NCBI GenBank assembly: GCA_902796835.1
Contig: CADBQP010000007.1
Location: forward strand, 1-64,000
DNA length: 64,000 nt
Source: an uncultured Bacteroidales bacterium
Lineage (GTDB): Bacteria > Bacteroidota > Bacteroidia > Bacteroidales > Bacteroidaceae
Direction of reading: 5' to 3'
The notes beneath the pieces are model-generated. The model searched no databases, was not told the DNA's origin, and saw nothing but the letters and a program-made list of their open reading frames with translations. Positions 7,691 through 16,459 of this stretch are shown here, one piece after another (the first letter of the stretch is position 1; every line of letters starts with the position of its first letter). The position numbers were made by a program, and so were the translations under genes.

Positions 7691-9805
7691 TTAAGCCACG
7701 GCAATGGCATCGGCCAGGAGTATTAGTTCGTCGAGTGTGAAGCCCGCAGCTGCCAGCAGAGGAGCCGACGGGCGGAAAAGAACGTCGTAGGATGGTTCCA
7801 ACTTCGTGGCCGTCAAGTAGCGCTGGTAGTATGTCAGAGCCTCATTGAGGCCGCGCGTAATAAGTGTTGCGTGAGCCGCCTGCAGGAGCTCGGCAGGCTT
7901 GAAACTTTCTATGGGCGCTTTCTGATACATTTCCCATGCCTTGTCGGGATGGTTGTCGTACAGATAGACTTCTGCCAAGGCTTTCTGAATTTGGGCAAGC
8001 AGCAATTTGTCTTCGGGTTGCTTTTCTATGGCATAATACGCAGCCTTTTGCAATTGTTGTATGGACTGCTGAATTTCAAGTCGGTCGAAAGCATTTTTGG
8101 CCAAGGTCAGCAACACTTGTGGTTGCTCACTGTTTTCGTAGCCGAGGCGAATCATGACGTCATAAGCTTTTTCAGCATGCCTTAGTCGCTGATAGCAGTT
8201 AAGCAGCTGTTGCAGTGTCCACCGATCGCCAGGCTGCATCAAGTCGGCGCGCTCATAGGAAGCAGTTGCCTTCTCGTAGTTTCCTTTCTTGTAGGCAATG
8301 AAGCCGCGCTTCTGCCACATGGTGGCACTGCCTCCATATACGTTAGTTAAGTAGTCATAGAGTGGACTCGAAATATCCCAGTTATTCTCTTCGAAGGCGA
8401 AGTCGGCAATTTGGCGCAGTGTTTTTTCCTGCCCCAGGTAGCGTCCAAGCATGGGATGCTCTGTGAGAAGGATGTTCTGAGCGAACGGATCGGGGATAGC
8501 AAGCGGGTATCTGAAAAGTTTGAAGAAGCGATAGATATCTTGCAAGGAGGTTCTCACATATGTTGCGAAGTCTTCTAAGTCTTCGCTGGGGCTTTGGCCC
8601 GACAGAACGCCGAACTGCGACTGAAGATGCTCCACCTGTTCTGTCGACATGTGCTGCAAAAGCAAGCTGAAAGAATACTTGTCTGAGTCGCAGAGCGGAG
8701 ATCCTGAGGCTATAAGTTCAACCAGCTTGGCTGCTGCACCAGCTGTTTTCAGATCGGGGTGATTAGGACTGAAAGGGGCAAACCAGTTTGCAGCCACATC
8801 GAAGAATGGAAAGCGTTGCTTCAGCATGGCAAACGACCCCATGTAGATATCGGCGCCACGCTGCTGCTTGTCTACGATTTTTTTGAGACTGCGGGCCAAC
8901 TTCGATTGCTCTTCGCCATTCTCCCAGTCGGGATTGCTCATGGCTTCAGCCAAGTTGTAGCCCATTTTGTCGATGTCGAACTCCTGGTCGTCGTTAGGCT
9001 TCATAGTCTCTGCGATGTGAGGGAAAATTTCGCCTTGCAAATCGTCGGCAATCTTTTTGGTTTCGAGGCTGATGATGAGCTGCAACTGAAGGAGTACGAG
9101 GCTGTCGGTGTCTGAACTGAACAATTTCTCAACCAATTGCTCTGTGCGCGTCAGCAAGTGACACCTGCGCGGATTGGAGTTGAGTATCAACACAATTCCA
9201 ACCAGGCTGCGGGCTCGAAGTATGGTGGGCTGCGATGCATCTGCATAGACAGTGAGCAAAATGAGCAGCTTCTCTTCGTCAAACACGGTGAGCGTTGCCA
9301 ATGTGAGTGCACTCATAGCCACGGCCTTCTGGTGTGTGGTGACCGAGGTCGAAGCCAGAAATTGTCGCATGGTGTCGCATTCCTCTTCGCGAAACAGAGG
9401 CGAAGAATAGATGATGTCGAAGAGCAGGCGCAGGCTGATTTCAGGATTTTTAATCTCCGTGAGATCGTGCGGCATCGTCATGGCTTGCAGTGTCTGATGC
9501 GTGGTTTTGTAGTATGACTCGTCTGCCTCCAATAACTGGCGACGATGCAGTGAGTCGCTGAGCTTAAAGGCTTGAAGCATGAACTCATTGTGCATGGCCT
9601 CGCGGTCAGGGTCGAACGTACCTTGCAGCATGTAGCGGAGCATCATGCTGTATGATTCCTTGAGTGCCCTGTGTTGTTCAGCAATCTGCCAATCGTTGAA
9701 ATAGGCAAGCATGTTTTCTATGCTGCAAAGCGCGCTCCATAGTTCGTGAGCTTCAAGGTGGCGAACCACTTCGGCATGGAGTGTCTTATATAACTCTTTG
9801 TTCAT
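7691..9805 (-). CDS. Large TPR-containing protein
   Basis: 704-aa protein without a signal peptide or membrane segment, so probably cytosolic. The N-terminal 450 residues are helical without a family I recognise. TPR-like repeats occupy about 475-640, for example KRGFIAYKKGNYEKATASYERADLM, which is a textbook TPR helix pair and here split by residue ranges 500-524. The function is unknown; TPRs usually scaffold protein complexes. The ATG overlaps the stop of the upstream lipoprotein gene by 4 nt, indicating translational coupling and perhaps a shared process. Confidence 0.8.
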   Translation of the reverse strand: MNKELYKTLHAEVVRHLEAHELWSALCSIENMLAYFNDWQIAEQHRALKESYSMMLRYMLQGTFDPDREAMHNEFMLQAFKLSDSLHRRQLLEADESYYKTTHQTLQAMTMPHDLTEIKNPEISLRLLFDIIYSSPLFREEECDTMRQFLASTSVTTHQKAVAMSALTLATLTVFDEEKLLILLTVYADASQPTILRARSLVGIVLILNSNPRRCHLLTRTEQLVEKLFSSDTDSLVLLQLQLIISLETKKIADDLQGEIFPHIAETMKPNDDQEFDIDKMGYNLAEAMSNPDWENGEEQSKLARSLKKIVDKQQRGADIYMGSFAMLKQRFPFFDVAANWFAPFSPNHPDLKTAGAAAKLVELIASGSPLCDSDKYSFSLLLQHMSTEQVEHLQSQFGVLSGQSPSEDLEDFATYVRTSLQDIYRFFKLFRYPLAIPDPFAQNILLTEHPMLGRYLGQEKTLRQIADFAFEENNWDISSPLYDYLTNVYGGSATMWQKRGFIAYKKGNYEKATASYERADLMQPGDRWTLQQLLNCYQRLRHAEKAYDVMIRLGYENSEQPQVLLTLAKNAFDRLEIQQSIQQLQKAAYYAIEKQPEDKLLLAQIQKALAEVYLYDNHPDKAWEMYQKAPIESFKPAELLQAAHATLITRGLNEALTYYQRYLTATKLEPSYDVLFRPSAPLLAAAGFTLDELILLADAIAVA

Positions 9806-10656
9806 CGTGAGGTACTGTTGATACTGTCTATAACCGCTTGGGGCAGCTCATATTGCGTTTTCAGGATACTATCGCGCTGCGCGGTGAATTCCTTTTTGCG
9901 CTTCTGGATTTCGGCATAAAACTTTTTGAGGGAAGAAACCTTGCTTTTAAGCTTAGAATCGTTGGCCGCGAGAACCACGAGTGAGGCTTCATATTCCTGT
10001 CTTGCACCTTGAATTTTAGCCAGACGCGCTCCTTCGAGGATGCTTGCCGTGAGCCAGGGTTCAGGAAGTATGGCTATTTCGACCTGTCCCGTTATCAACA
10101 TGCGTTTACGCAGTGTCAGGTCGTTTATCTGGGTGGCCAGCACATCCTCGGCCAAAACCTTTCCTGCCGAAAGAGTTTGTGAAAGAAATTGAGACGAGAC
10201 GCTATGGCGGCTCATGCCTACCAGTTTCCTGCTCAAGTCGGCTATGCTTCGCAAACGAACATTCCTGCCCAAAACAATGCCTTGCTCGCCTCTCAATGAT
10301 AGTATTTCCTTGAAATGGTGACCTTTCGCTTCGTAGTAGGCCCTGCGCTGGTTGTCCATCACGGACATGTCGACGCTACCACCGAGCAAGGCGGTGTCGC
10401 AGTCGAACTGCGAGCAATAGAATTTTACTACAACGGGGATTTTTGCTCCCAGAGCCTGTTGCACCGAAGCCGATGAGAGGAGGCCGAGTGACACACTCTC
10501 CATGGTGGGCACGGCGGCAATGCGCAACGTCGTCTGTACATTCTTATTTGTTGTTGCCGTAGCTCCATCCCCCTCCTTCTTGCCATCTGTTTTTTCAGAG
10601 CACGAAAACAGGCTAAAGGCTATGGTGATGAATATAATTGTTCTGAGATTGAACAT
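9802..10656 (-). CDS. ABC-type substrate-binding lipoprotein (NMT1/SsuA-like)
   Basis: Start chosen at the ATG at 10656 because it gives a proper lipoprotein leader, MFNLRTIIFITIAFSLFSC, with Cys19 as the lipidated residue; the upstream in-frame ATG at 10683 would add nine residues ahead of it. The 284-aa mature-type protein has the two-lobe periplasmic-binding pattern TLRIAAVPTMESVSLGLL, GGSVDMSVMD and AILPEPWLTAS, the last typical of NMT1/nitrate-sulfonate-type receptors. The ligand is unknown. No ABC ATPase or permease is adjacent. The only partner is the overlapping TPR gene downstream. A terminator separates it from pgk upstream. Confidence 0.75.
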   Translation of the reverse strand: MFNLRTIIFITIAFSLFSCSEKTDGKKEGDGATATTNKNVQTTLRIAAVPTMESVSLGLLSSASVQQALGAKIPVVVKFYCSQFDCDTALLGGSVDMSVMDNQRRAYYEAKGHHFKEILSLRGEQGIVLGRNVRLRSIADLSRKLVGMSRHSVSSQFLSQTLSAGKVLAEDVLATQINDLTLRKRMLITGQVEIAILPEPWLTASILEGARLAKIQGARQEYEASLVVLAANDSKLKSKVSSLKKFYAEIQKRKKEFTAQRDSILKTQYELPQAVIDSINSTSR

Positions 10657-10681
10657 TTGCACAAGTGGAAAACGAAAAAAC

Positions 10682-10746
10682 ACCCTCCATCAAAATAGCT
10701 TTGCTCTATAGAACATTATGCCTTTTGACGGAGGGTTGATGGTGAA
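10682..10746 (-). terminator. Terminator of pgk
   Basis: TTTTGACGGAGGGT (10733-10746) pairs with ACCCTCCATCAAAA (10682-10695), 13 of 14 positions. On the minus strand the stem is followed by GTTTTTTCG. The loop is unusually long (37 nt). Confidence 0.7.
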
Positions 10747-10753
10747 GATCGTA

Positions 10754-12001
10754 TTAACCCTTAATGGCTGCAATGCCAGGCAGCACCTTTCCTTCGATGG
10801 CTTCGAGCAGTGCGCCGCCGCCAGTGGAAATGTAGCTAACCTTGTCGGCCATTCCAAACTTGTTGATGCAGGCCACGGAGTCACCGCCTCCTATGAGCGA
10901 GAAAGCACCATTGGCTGTAGCTTCAGCAATGGCATCGGCAATGGCCTTGGAGCCGCCTACGAAGTTGTCGAACTCGAATACGCCGGCAGGACCGTTCCAG
11001 AGAATGGTCTTGGCGCCCTTAATGGCGTTGGCAAAAAGCTCGCGAGTCTTAGGACCGGCATCGAGGCCTTCCCAACCTTCGGGAATATCGTTGGCAGGGC
11101 AAATCTGTGTGTTGCAATCGTTGCTGAAATCGTCGCCAGCCACGCAGTCAACTCCAAGAACGAGGTTCACTCCCTTTTCCCTGGCCTTGGCAATTACGTC
11201 GAGAGCTACATCGAGCTTGTCGTCCTCACAGATTGATTTGCCGATCTTTCCGCCGAGGGCTTTGGCAAAGGTGTAGGTCATGCCGCCGCAAAGAATCAAG
11301 TTGTCTACCTTGCCAAGCAGATTTTCAATGATGCCAATCTTTGTGCTGACCTTTGAGCCTCCCATGATGGCGGTGAAGGGGCGCTTGATGTCTGACAGTA
11401 TGTTGTCGACGGCTTGCACTTCTTTCTCCATGAGGTAGCCAAGCATTTTGTGGTCGGCGTCGAAGTAGTCGGCAATCACTGCGGTCGAAGCGTGTTTGCG
11501 GTGAGCTGTTCCGAAAGCATCCATGATGTAGCAGTCGGCATACGAGGCCAATGTCTTGGCAAATTCTTTCTGGCGCTTCTTCATTTCGGCTTTAGCTTCG
11601 TCATAAGCAGGGTCGGTTTTCTCAATGCCCACGGGTTTGCCCTCTTCTTCGGCATAGAAGCGCAGGTTCTCGAGCAAGAGCACTTCGCCAACCTTCAGGG
11701 CAGCAGCCTGCTCGGAGGCCTTAGCGCAATCGGGGGCAAACTGAACAGGAACGCCAAGGGCGGCCGAAACGGCTTCGGTGATCTGTCCAAGAGAGTACTT
11801 GGGGTTTACTTTGCCTTTGGGCTTGCCCATGTGAGACATGATGATGAGCGAACCTCCGTCGGCCAGCACTTTCTTAAGTGTGGGCAGGGCTCCGCGGATG
11901 CGGGTGTCGTCGGTAATTTTTCCGTTTTCATCAAGGGGAACATTGAAGTCTACGCGTACAATGACCCTTTGGTTTTTGAAATTACAAGTGTCGATTGTCA
12001 T
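10754..12001 (-). CDS. pgk: Phosphoglycerate kinase
   Basis: Glycolytic enzyme that transfers phosphate from 1,3-bisphosphoglycerate to ADP. The 415-aa length is normal. The N-terminal substrate-binding signature is [20 protein letters not shown]. The C-terminal nucleotide-binding glycine-rich segment is [14 protein letters not shown], followed by [13 protein letters not shown]. It lies 74 nt below clpX on the same strand and has its own terminator, so it may be read with clpX or from a promoter I could not identify. Confidence 0.97.
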   Translation of the reverse strand: MTIDTCNFKNQRVIVRVDFNVPLDENGKITDDTRIRGALPTLKKVLADGGSLIIMSHMGKPKGKVNPKYSLGQITEAVSAALGVPVQFAPDCAKASEQAAALKVGEVLLLENLRFYAEEEGKPVGIEKTDPAYDEAKAEMKKRQKEFAKTLASYADCYIMDAFGTAHRKHASTAVIADYFDADHKMLGYLMEKEVQAVDNILSDIKRPFTAIMGGSKVSTKIGIIENLLGKVDNLILCGGMTYTFAKALGGKIGKSICEDDKLDVALDVIAKAREKGVNLVLGVDCVAGDDFSNDCNTQICPANDIPEGWEGLDAGPKTRELFANAIKGAKTILWNGPAGVFEFDNFVGGSKAIADAIAEATANGAFSLIGGGDSVACINKFGMADKVSYISTGGGALLEAIEGKVLPGIAAIKG

Positions 12002-12075
12002 AATGTTGATGTTTTTATGATAAAGTTTATAGTTTTCTGAATTATGCGTTGCCGCGAGTGCTGCATTGGCTCTAT

Positions 12076-13302
12076 TCAGGCGAGCATTTCGGGCTTATGG
12101 CTTTGGAGTTGGCTCATGGCGAACTCGCGGGTGATGGTCAGTGTTTTCTTTTTGGTAGAAGGAATTTCGAACATGGGTTCTGTCATCACTGTTTCCACAA
12201 TGCTGCGTAGTCCACGGGCCCCAAGCTTGTAGCGCACGGCTTCGTCGACTATATACTCAAGGGCTTCATCGCTGAAGGTGAGCTTCACTCCATCCATCTT
12301 AAAGAGGCTTATGTACTGTTTCACGATGGAGTTTTGCGGCTCGGTCAGTATTCTTCTAAGAGCTTCCTTGTCGAGCGGCATGAGATAGGTCAGCACAGGA
12401 AGGCGCCCAATTAGTTCGGGAATGAGTCCAAAGTGTTTCAAATCTTGCGGCTCCACGTATTTCATGAGGTCGTGGGAGTCTATTTTCATGGTGCGTCGCA
12501 CATTGTTGTATCCCACGGTGTGTGTGTTGAGTCGCTGCGCAATTTTTGTTTCTATGCCGTCGAAGGCTCCTCCGCAAATGAAGAGAATGTTCTTCGTGTC
12601 AACTTTTACGTATTCCTGGTCGGGATGCTTTCGGCCGCCTTTGGGAGGCACGTTCACGATGCTGCCTTCAAGAAGCTTGAGCAAGCCCTGCTGCACGCCC
12701 TCTCCGCCCACATCGCGTGTGATGGAGGGATTGTCTTGTTTACGGGCCAATTTATCAATCTCGTCGATGAAGACAATGCCACGTTCGGCCCGCGACTTGT
12801 CGTAATCGCAAGCCTGAAGCAATCGAGAGAGTATGCTCTCCACGTCTTCGCCGACGTAGCCTGCCTCGGTGAATATCGTGGCGTCTACAATGGTGAATGG
12901 AACGTCGAGCAGCTTGGCTATGGTGCGCGCCAGGAGGGTTTTGCCGGTGCCTGTTGAACCAACCATGATGATGTTCGACTTTTCTATTTCCACCTCTTCG
13001 GCCTGTGCAATGTGCGAAAGGCGCTTGTAGTGATTGTAGACGGCCACCGACAATGTGCGCTTGGCAGCATCCTGCCCTATTACGTACTTGTCGAGAAATT
13101 CTTTAATCTCTTTTGGCTTTGGAACTTCCTTGAAATCAGTTTCTGTAGGCGCAGGCTTACTGGCTTTTAAGGTTTCCTGCACTATTTGGTGGGCATTTTC
13201 CACGCAGTCGGAGCAGATGAAGGCATCATATCCCGACAAGAGCAGAAGCCCGTGCTGTGCCGGACGACCACAAAAGGAGCATGTTTCGTTCTTCTTACTC
13301 AT
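12076..13302 (-). CDS. clpX: ATP-dependent Clp protease ATP-binding subunit ClpX
   Basis: AAA+ unfoldase that feeds substrates into ClpP. The 408-aa protein starts with the zinc-binding domain, with cysteines in CSFCGRP and CSDC, for adaptor and substrate binding. Walker A is GSTGTGKT (where many ClpX have GPTGSGKT) and Walker B is IVFIDEIDK. The pore and sensor regions are intact. At the place of the E. coli ClpP-docking IGF loop the sequence reads THTVGYNNV. It is encoded 13 nt after clpP in the order tig-clpP-clpX. Confidence 0.97.
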   Translation of the reverse strand: MSKKNETCSFCGRPAQHGLLLLSGYDAFICSDCVENAHQIVQETLKASKPAPTETDFKEVPKPKEIKEFLDKYVIGQDAAKRTLSVAVYNHYKRLSHIAQAEEVEIEKSNIIMVGSTGTGKTLLARTIAKLLDVPFTIVDATIFTEAGYVGEDVESILSRLLQACDYDKSRAERGIVFIDEIDKLARKQDNPSITRDVGGEGVQQGLLKLLEGSIVNVPPKGGRKHPDQEYVKVDTKNILFICGGAFDGIETKIAQRLNTHTVGYNNVRRTMKIDSHDLMKYVEPQDLKHFGLIPELIGRLPVLTYLMPLDKEALRRILTEPQNSIVKQYISLFKMDGVKLTFSDEALEYIVDEAVRYKLGARGLRSIVETVMTEPMFEIPSTKKKTLTITREFAMSQLQSHKPEMLA

Positions 13303-13315
13303 GGTCTCCTGCCGT

Positions 13316-13981
13316 CTATGCTCTCTTGGCCAGCACGAGGTCTATCATGCCGTATTCCTTGGCTTCATCGGCCGTCATCCAGTAGTCGCGGTCGCTGTCG
13401 GCCCACACTTTGTCGAAGTCTGTGTGAGAATGTGTGGCAATGATGCTGTAGAGTTCCTTTTTGAGCTTTTGAATCTCGCGTGCCGTGATTTCAATGTCGC
13501 TGGCCTGGCCTTGCGCACCGCCCATGGGCTGGTGTATCATGACACGGCTGTGGGGCAATGCCATGCGTTTGCCTTCCTCTCCGGCTACGAGCAGGACGGC
13601 AGCCATCGAGGCGGCCATGCCTGTGCAGATGGTTTGCACGTCGCAGCCTATGAACTGCATGGTGTCGTATATGCCAAGCCCGGCATAGACGCTTCCGCCA
13701 GGCGAGTTGATGTAGATGGATATGTCTTTACCCGGGTCGGCCGAGTCGAGATAGAGCAGCTGAGCCTGGAGCACGTTGGCCGTAGTGTCGTCGATGGGGG
13801 TGCCGAGGAAAATGATGCGGTCCATCATCAGTCGTGAGAAAACATCCATCTGTGTCACGTTCAACTGGCGCTCTTCCAAAATATAGGGGTTCAGATATTG
13901 ATTCTGCAGGCTCACGACATCGTCAAGAGCCATGGAATTGATGCCCATTTTGCTTTGCGCAAATTTTTTGAAGTCGTTCAT
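13316..13981 (-). CDS. clpP: ATP-dependent Clp protease proteolytic subunit
   Basis: Serine protease forming the double-heptamer chamber used by ClpX and ClpC. I prefer the ATG at 13981 (MNDFKKFAQSKMGI), giving 221 aa; an upstream in-frame ATG at 14011 would add ten residues. Counting from 13981, the catalytic triad is Ser125 in GMAASMAAVLL, His150 in SRVMIHQPMGG and Asp199 in DSDRDYWM. The N-terminal extension before the core fits Bacteroidota ClpP. It lies between tig and clpX. A second Clp ATPase, clpC, is at 32.8 kb. Confidence 0.95.
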   Translation of the reverse strand: MNDFKKFAQSKMGINSMALDDVVSLQNQYLNPYILEERQLNVTQMDVFSRLMMDRIIFLGTPIDDTTANVLQAQLLYLDSADPGKDISIYINSPGGSVYAGLGIYDTMQFIGCDVQTICTGMAASMAAVLLVAGEEGKRMALPHSRVMIHQPMGGAQGQASDIEITAREIQKLKKELYSIIATHSHTDFDKVWADSDRDYWMTADEAKEYGMIDLVLAKRA

Positions 13982-14056
13982 AATTCTAAAGTGCTTTATT
14001 TTATTGAGCACAAAGCGCGAAAGAATTTTATTCTCCCGCGCAATGTGAGTCGCTCA

Positions 14057-15412
14057 CTATTTTGTTTCGAAAAGCTTGTTGAACTCTTCGAGGCTAACCT
14101 CTTTGTGTTGCAGTGTCACCACATTTTTCAGCACGGTAGCCAGTTTTGTGTCGATGGCACGCTCCACGAGCGCTCCTCTCTGCCTCTCATCCTTGAGCAT
14201 ATTCTCGGCATATTGCGACAGATAATCGTCGGGGATGTTGTTCATTCCATATTGTGCAAACTGGAAACGGGCTGCCTGAATGGCGGTCTGACGTAGTTCG
14301 TCGTTCTCGATTTTCACTTCGTTTTGTTGCAGGAGTTGTTCCTTGGCCAGGTGCCACTGCAGTTCTTCGATGCTCTTTTCGAAGTTTTCTTCCACAAATT
14401 CCGGGCCTTTGTCGGGATTGTTGGCCTGCATGAGTCGCTTCAGCAGTTTTTCGGGGAATTCCAGTTTGCCGAGCTTGCCCATTACGTGAGTGCGAACGTC
14501 GAGCAAGAATTTATAGTCGCTGTCGGCCACAAACTGATCTTGCATTTCGGTTTTGATGCGTGCGCGAAGTTCTTCCTCGCTCTTGATGTTGCCTTCGCCA
14601 TAAATCCGGTCGAAGAACTCCTGATTGACTTCGGCAGGCACCATGCGCGAAATCTCGGCAATCCTGAAGGCAAAGTCGCCCTTATGTTCGCCCACCTCTT
14701 CCTTCTTGATGCGCAGGAGCGAGGAAATCTCGGTGTCGTTTCCACTATATGCCACACTGGGGTTGAAGGTCACGGTGCTGTCTTTCTTGGCTCCGTCGAA
14801 AAGGGTCTTCTGTGCGTCGTCATTGAAGTATTGGGGCAGAATGCTTGTTTTTTCTACCACAATGCCGCCTTCTTTGGGCTCACCATTCTCAAGTTCTACG
14901 AGCTCGCCGCGCATCACATCGCCCAGCGTGTATTCTTCTACGCTCTCGGCATGTCCGGCTTGTCGGCGCATGCCTTCGATTTGTTGATCGATTTTTTCGT
15001 CGTCGACCACAATGTCGTAGTAGGCCACCTTGTCGCGCTTAGTGAGCGACACCTTCATTTCGGGGGCCAGGGCTATGTCGACAATGAACTCGAAGTCGTC
15101 TTGGTTTTCGATGTCTATGGTTTGCTGACGCTCACTTTGCAGGGGCTGTCCCAGCATGTTGAGCTTCTCGGCGGTGATATAGCGTTGCAGTTCTTCCGAA
15201 AATTTTCTTTCTACGGCTTCAGCTTTAAGCTGACTGCCAACTCGCTTCACGATGATTGGCATGGGAACTTTTCCAGGGCGGAAACCTGGCATCTGTGCCT
15301 TGCGGGCATAGTCTTTCAGAGCTTTCTGAAGATCAGCCTCGTAGTCAGATTTAACAAGATTGATTACAATTTCGCCATTCACGGCGTCTAGTTTATTAAA
15401 CTTAACTTCCAT
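14057..15412 (-). CDS. tig: Trigger factor
   Basis: Ribosome-associated chaperone for nascent chains. It has 451 aa. The ribosome-docking signature GFRPGKVPMPII is near residue 43. A PPIase-like middle domain around 150-230 contains the YTLGDVMRGELVELENGEPKE region and looks diverged from classical FKBP domains. A helical C-terminal domain follows. It is the first gene of tig-clpP-clpX. A TATTTTTG -7-like element lies about 110 nt upstream. Confidence 0.93.
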   Translation of the reverse strand: MEVKFNKLDAVNGEIVINLVKSDYEADLQKALKDYARKAQMPGFRPGKVPMPIIVKRVGSQLKAEAVERKFSEELQRYITAEKLNMLGQPLQSERQQTIDIENQDDFEFIVDIALAPEMKVSLTKRDKVAYYDIVVDDEKIDQQIEGMRRQAGHAESVEEYTLGDVMRGELVELENGEPKEGGIVVEKTSILPQYFNDDAQKTLFDGAKKDSTVTFNPSVAYSGNDTEISSLLRIKKEEVGEHKGDFAFRIAEISRMVPAEVNQEFFDRIYGEGNIKSEEELRARIKTEMQDQFVADSDYKFLLDVRTHVMGKLGKLEFPEKLLKRLMQANNPDKGPEFVEENFEKSIEELQWHLAKEQLLQQNEVKIENDELRQTAIQAARFQFAQYGMNNIPDDYLSQYAENMLKDERQRGALVERAIDTKLATVLKNVVTLQHKEVSLEEFNKLFETK

Positions 15413-15520
15413 TACGTTTGATGTGTGATTATTTTTTTTCTTTTATGTATTACTTCGTTTTGTTGCTCATTTACGGATTTCTCTTGAAGGGAAAGTGAGC
15501 CCCTACTACGTAAGCGTGCG

Positions 15521-15528
15521 CAAAAATA
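15521..15528 (-). promoter_or_regulatory. Possible -7 element for tig-clpP-clpX
   Basis: CAAAAATA reads TATTTTTG on the minus strand, matching TAnnTTTG. No good TTTG lies 19 nt upstream; the best is a TTTT-like word, so support is partial. It would give a leader of roughly 100 nt. Confidence 0.35.
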
Positions 15529-15705
15529 CGAAAAAAATAGCGAAAATATCGACATTCGACACAAATAAAATTGCGTACGTGCGTGTTATCTTCCTTTTTC
15601 AACTCATGAAGGACGGAAATTGTGCCTTAAGGGGCTTTGTGCTTTATCTTTCTTTCTAACTTCAAGAAGCGCCCTATCCTATTGAATAATTTCTTGGGCA
15701 GTTCG

Positions 15706-15789
15706 CACATACTACTAAGCCGATTGTTTAAACTATCACGGCGATCGTTTAAACTATCACGGCGATAGTTTAAAATATCTCGGAGATAT
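15706..15789. repeat. Array B: four 21-bp-period units
   Basis: Clear units start at 15727, 15748 and 15769; a degenerate unit starts at 15706 (about 12 of 21 matches). Units 15727 and 15748 differ at a single position and both contain GTTTAAACTATCACGGCGAT. The third reads TTTAAAATATC then TCGGAGATAT and forms a 10-bp near-perfect palindrome at 15772-15792. The array sits in a co-directional gap, between the yhcH terminator and the tig promoter region. Confidence 0.85.
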
Positions 15790-15883
15790 TTTTAGCGGAG
15801 TCTGACATGTTATTTGCAACCTTATATCGCGTTGCAGAGCCCTTTGGCTTTATATTGAATAGCTAAGGCTCATGGCTAAAATA

Positions 15884-15922
15884 ATAGGAAGTATTGCGCA
15901 AATATGTGGCAATACTTCCTAT
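15884..15922 (-). terminator. Terminator of the sialic-acid operon
   Basis: ATAGGAAGTATTGC (15884-15897) pairs perfectly with GCAATACTTCCTAT (15909-15922), 14 bp with an 11-nt loop. On the minus strand the stem is followed by TATTTTAG. It lies 72 nt past the yhcH stop. Confidence 0.75.
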
Positions 15923-15993
15923 AAGTTGGTAGTTTCTTTTTCCACGGAAGCCTGGCCTCGCCTGCAAAAACGAATTCGAGGCTGACAATGATG

Positions 15994-16440
15994 CTATAAG
16001 CGCACTTTTGCTATGAGCTTGCGTAGTTTGCCGCTGCCTATGATTGGCGCATGCGCATCTTCGGGATATACCAGGCAGAATTCGCCTGGCCTTACTTCGA
16101 AGTAGGCTGAAGCAGGCTCTGCATAGGTGGCAAAATCGTTGGCTTCGTCAAAAGGCGCCATGCTTTCGCCAAGCGTCTCGATGGGACGCCAACCAATGGT
16201 TTCGACATCCGAGAGAGGGAAATGCACGTCAATGTATTGGCGGTGTACTTCGAGAATTTGCTCGTCGCGATTTTTCAGTGTGGCATCCGATACGTTGATA
16301 AACAAATCGGAACCCTGAATTTCGATGCGTCCGGCAGGCACCTTTGACAAGTCGTGGCCCTTCACGTAGTCAAAAAGTTTTTTGAATAGTGGGTGGAGCG
16401 ACTCATAACGTGTGCTGTCTGTGGTTTTTGCGAGTATCAT
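15994..16440 (-). CDS. YhcH/YjgK/YiaL (DUF386) family sugar protein
   Basis: 148-aa member of the YhcH/EbgC-like family, a cupin-fold group repeatedly found in sialic-acid and beta-galactoside operons and proposed to act on sugar anomers or intermediates. The start MILAKTTDSTRYESLHPLF at 16440 matches the usual family N-terminus; an ATG at 16482 would overlap the epimerase gene by 23 nt. Conserved family segments include VHRQYIDVHFPL, with probable metal-ligand histidines, and PEDAHAP near the C-terminus. It is the last gene of the nanA-symporter-epimerase operon. Confidence 0.85.
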   Translation of the reverse strand: MILAKTTDSTRYESLHPLFKKLFDYVKGHDLSKVPAGRIEIQGSDLFINVSDATLKNRDEQILEVHRQYIDVHFPLSDVETIGWRPIETLGESMAPFDEANDFATYAEPASAYFEVRPGEFCLVYPEDAHAPIIGSGKLRKLIAKVRL

Positions 16441-16459
16441 AATCGTTCTTGTTTGGTGT

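Larger units (their letters stand above)
15413..15993. other. 581-nt gap between yhcH and tig
   Basis: No gene is visible. Reading in the direction of transcription (minus), the gap holds a terminator hairpin (15884-15922), the 21-bp-period array B (15706-15789), a stretch without clear features (about 15550-15705), and a -7-like promoter element for tig (15521-15528). Confidence 0.7.

Noticed and set aside
14324..15391. A 355-aa open frame antisense to tig
   Set aside because: Shadow of the trigger factor gene; no motifs, no ribosome site or promoter.
15706..15789. CRISPR array
   Set aside because: The 21-nt units are contiguous with no unique spacers, and no cas gene is in the window.
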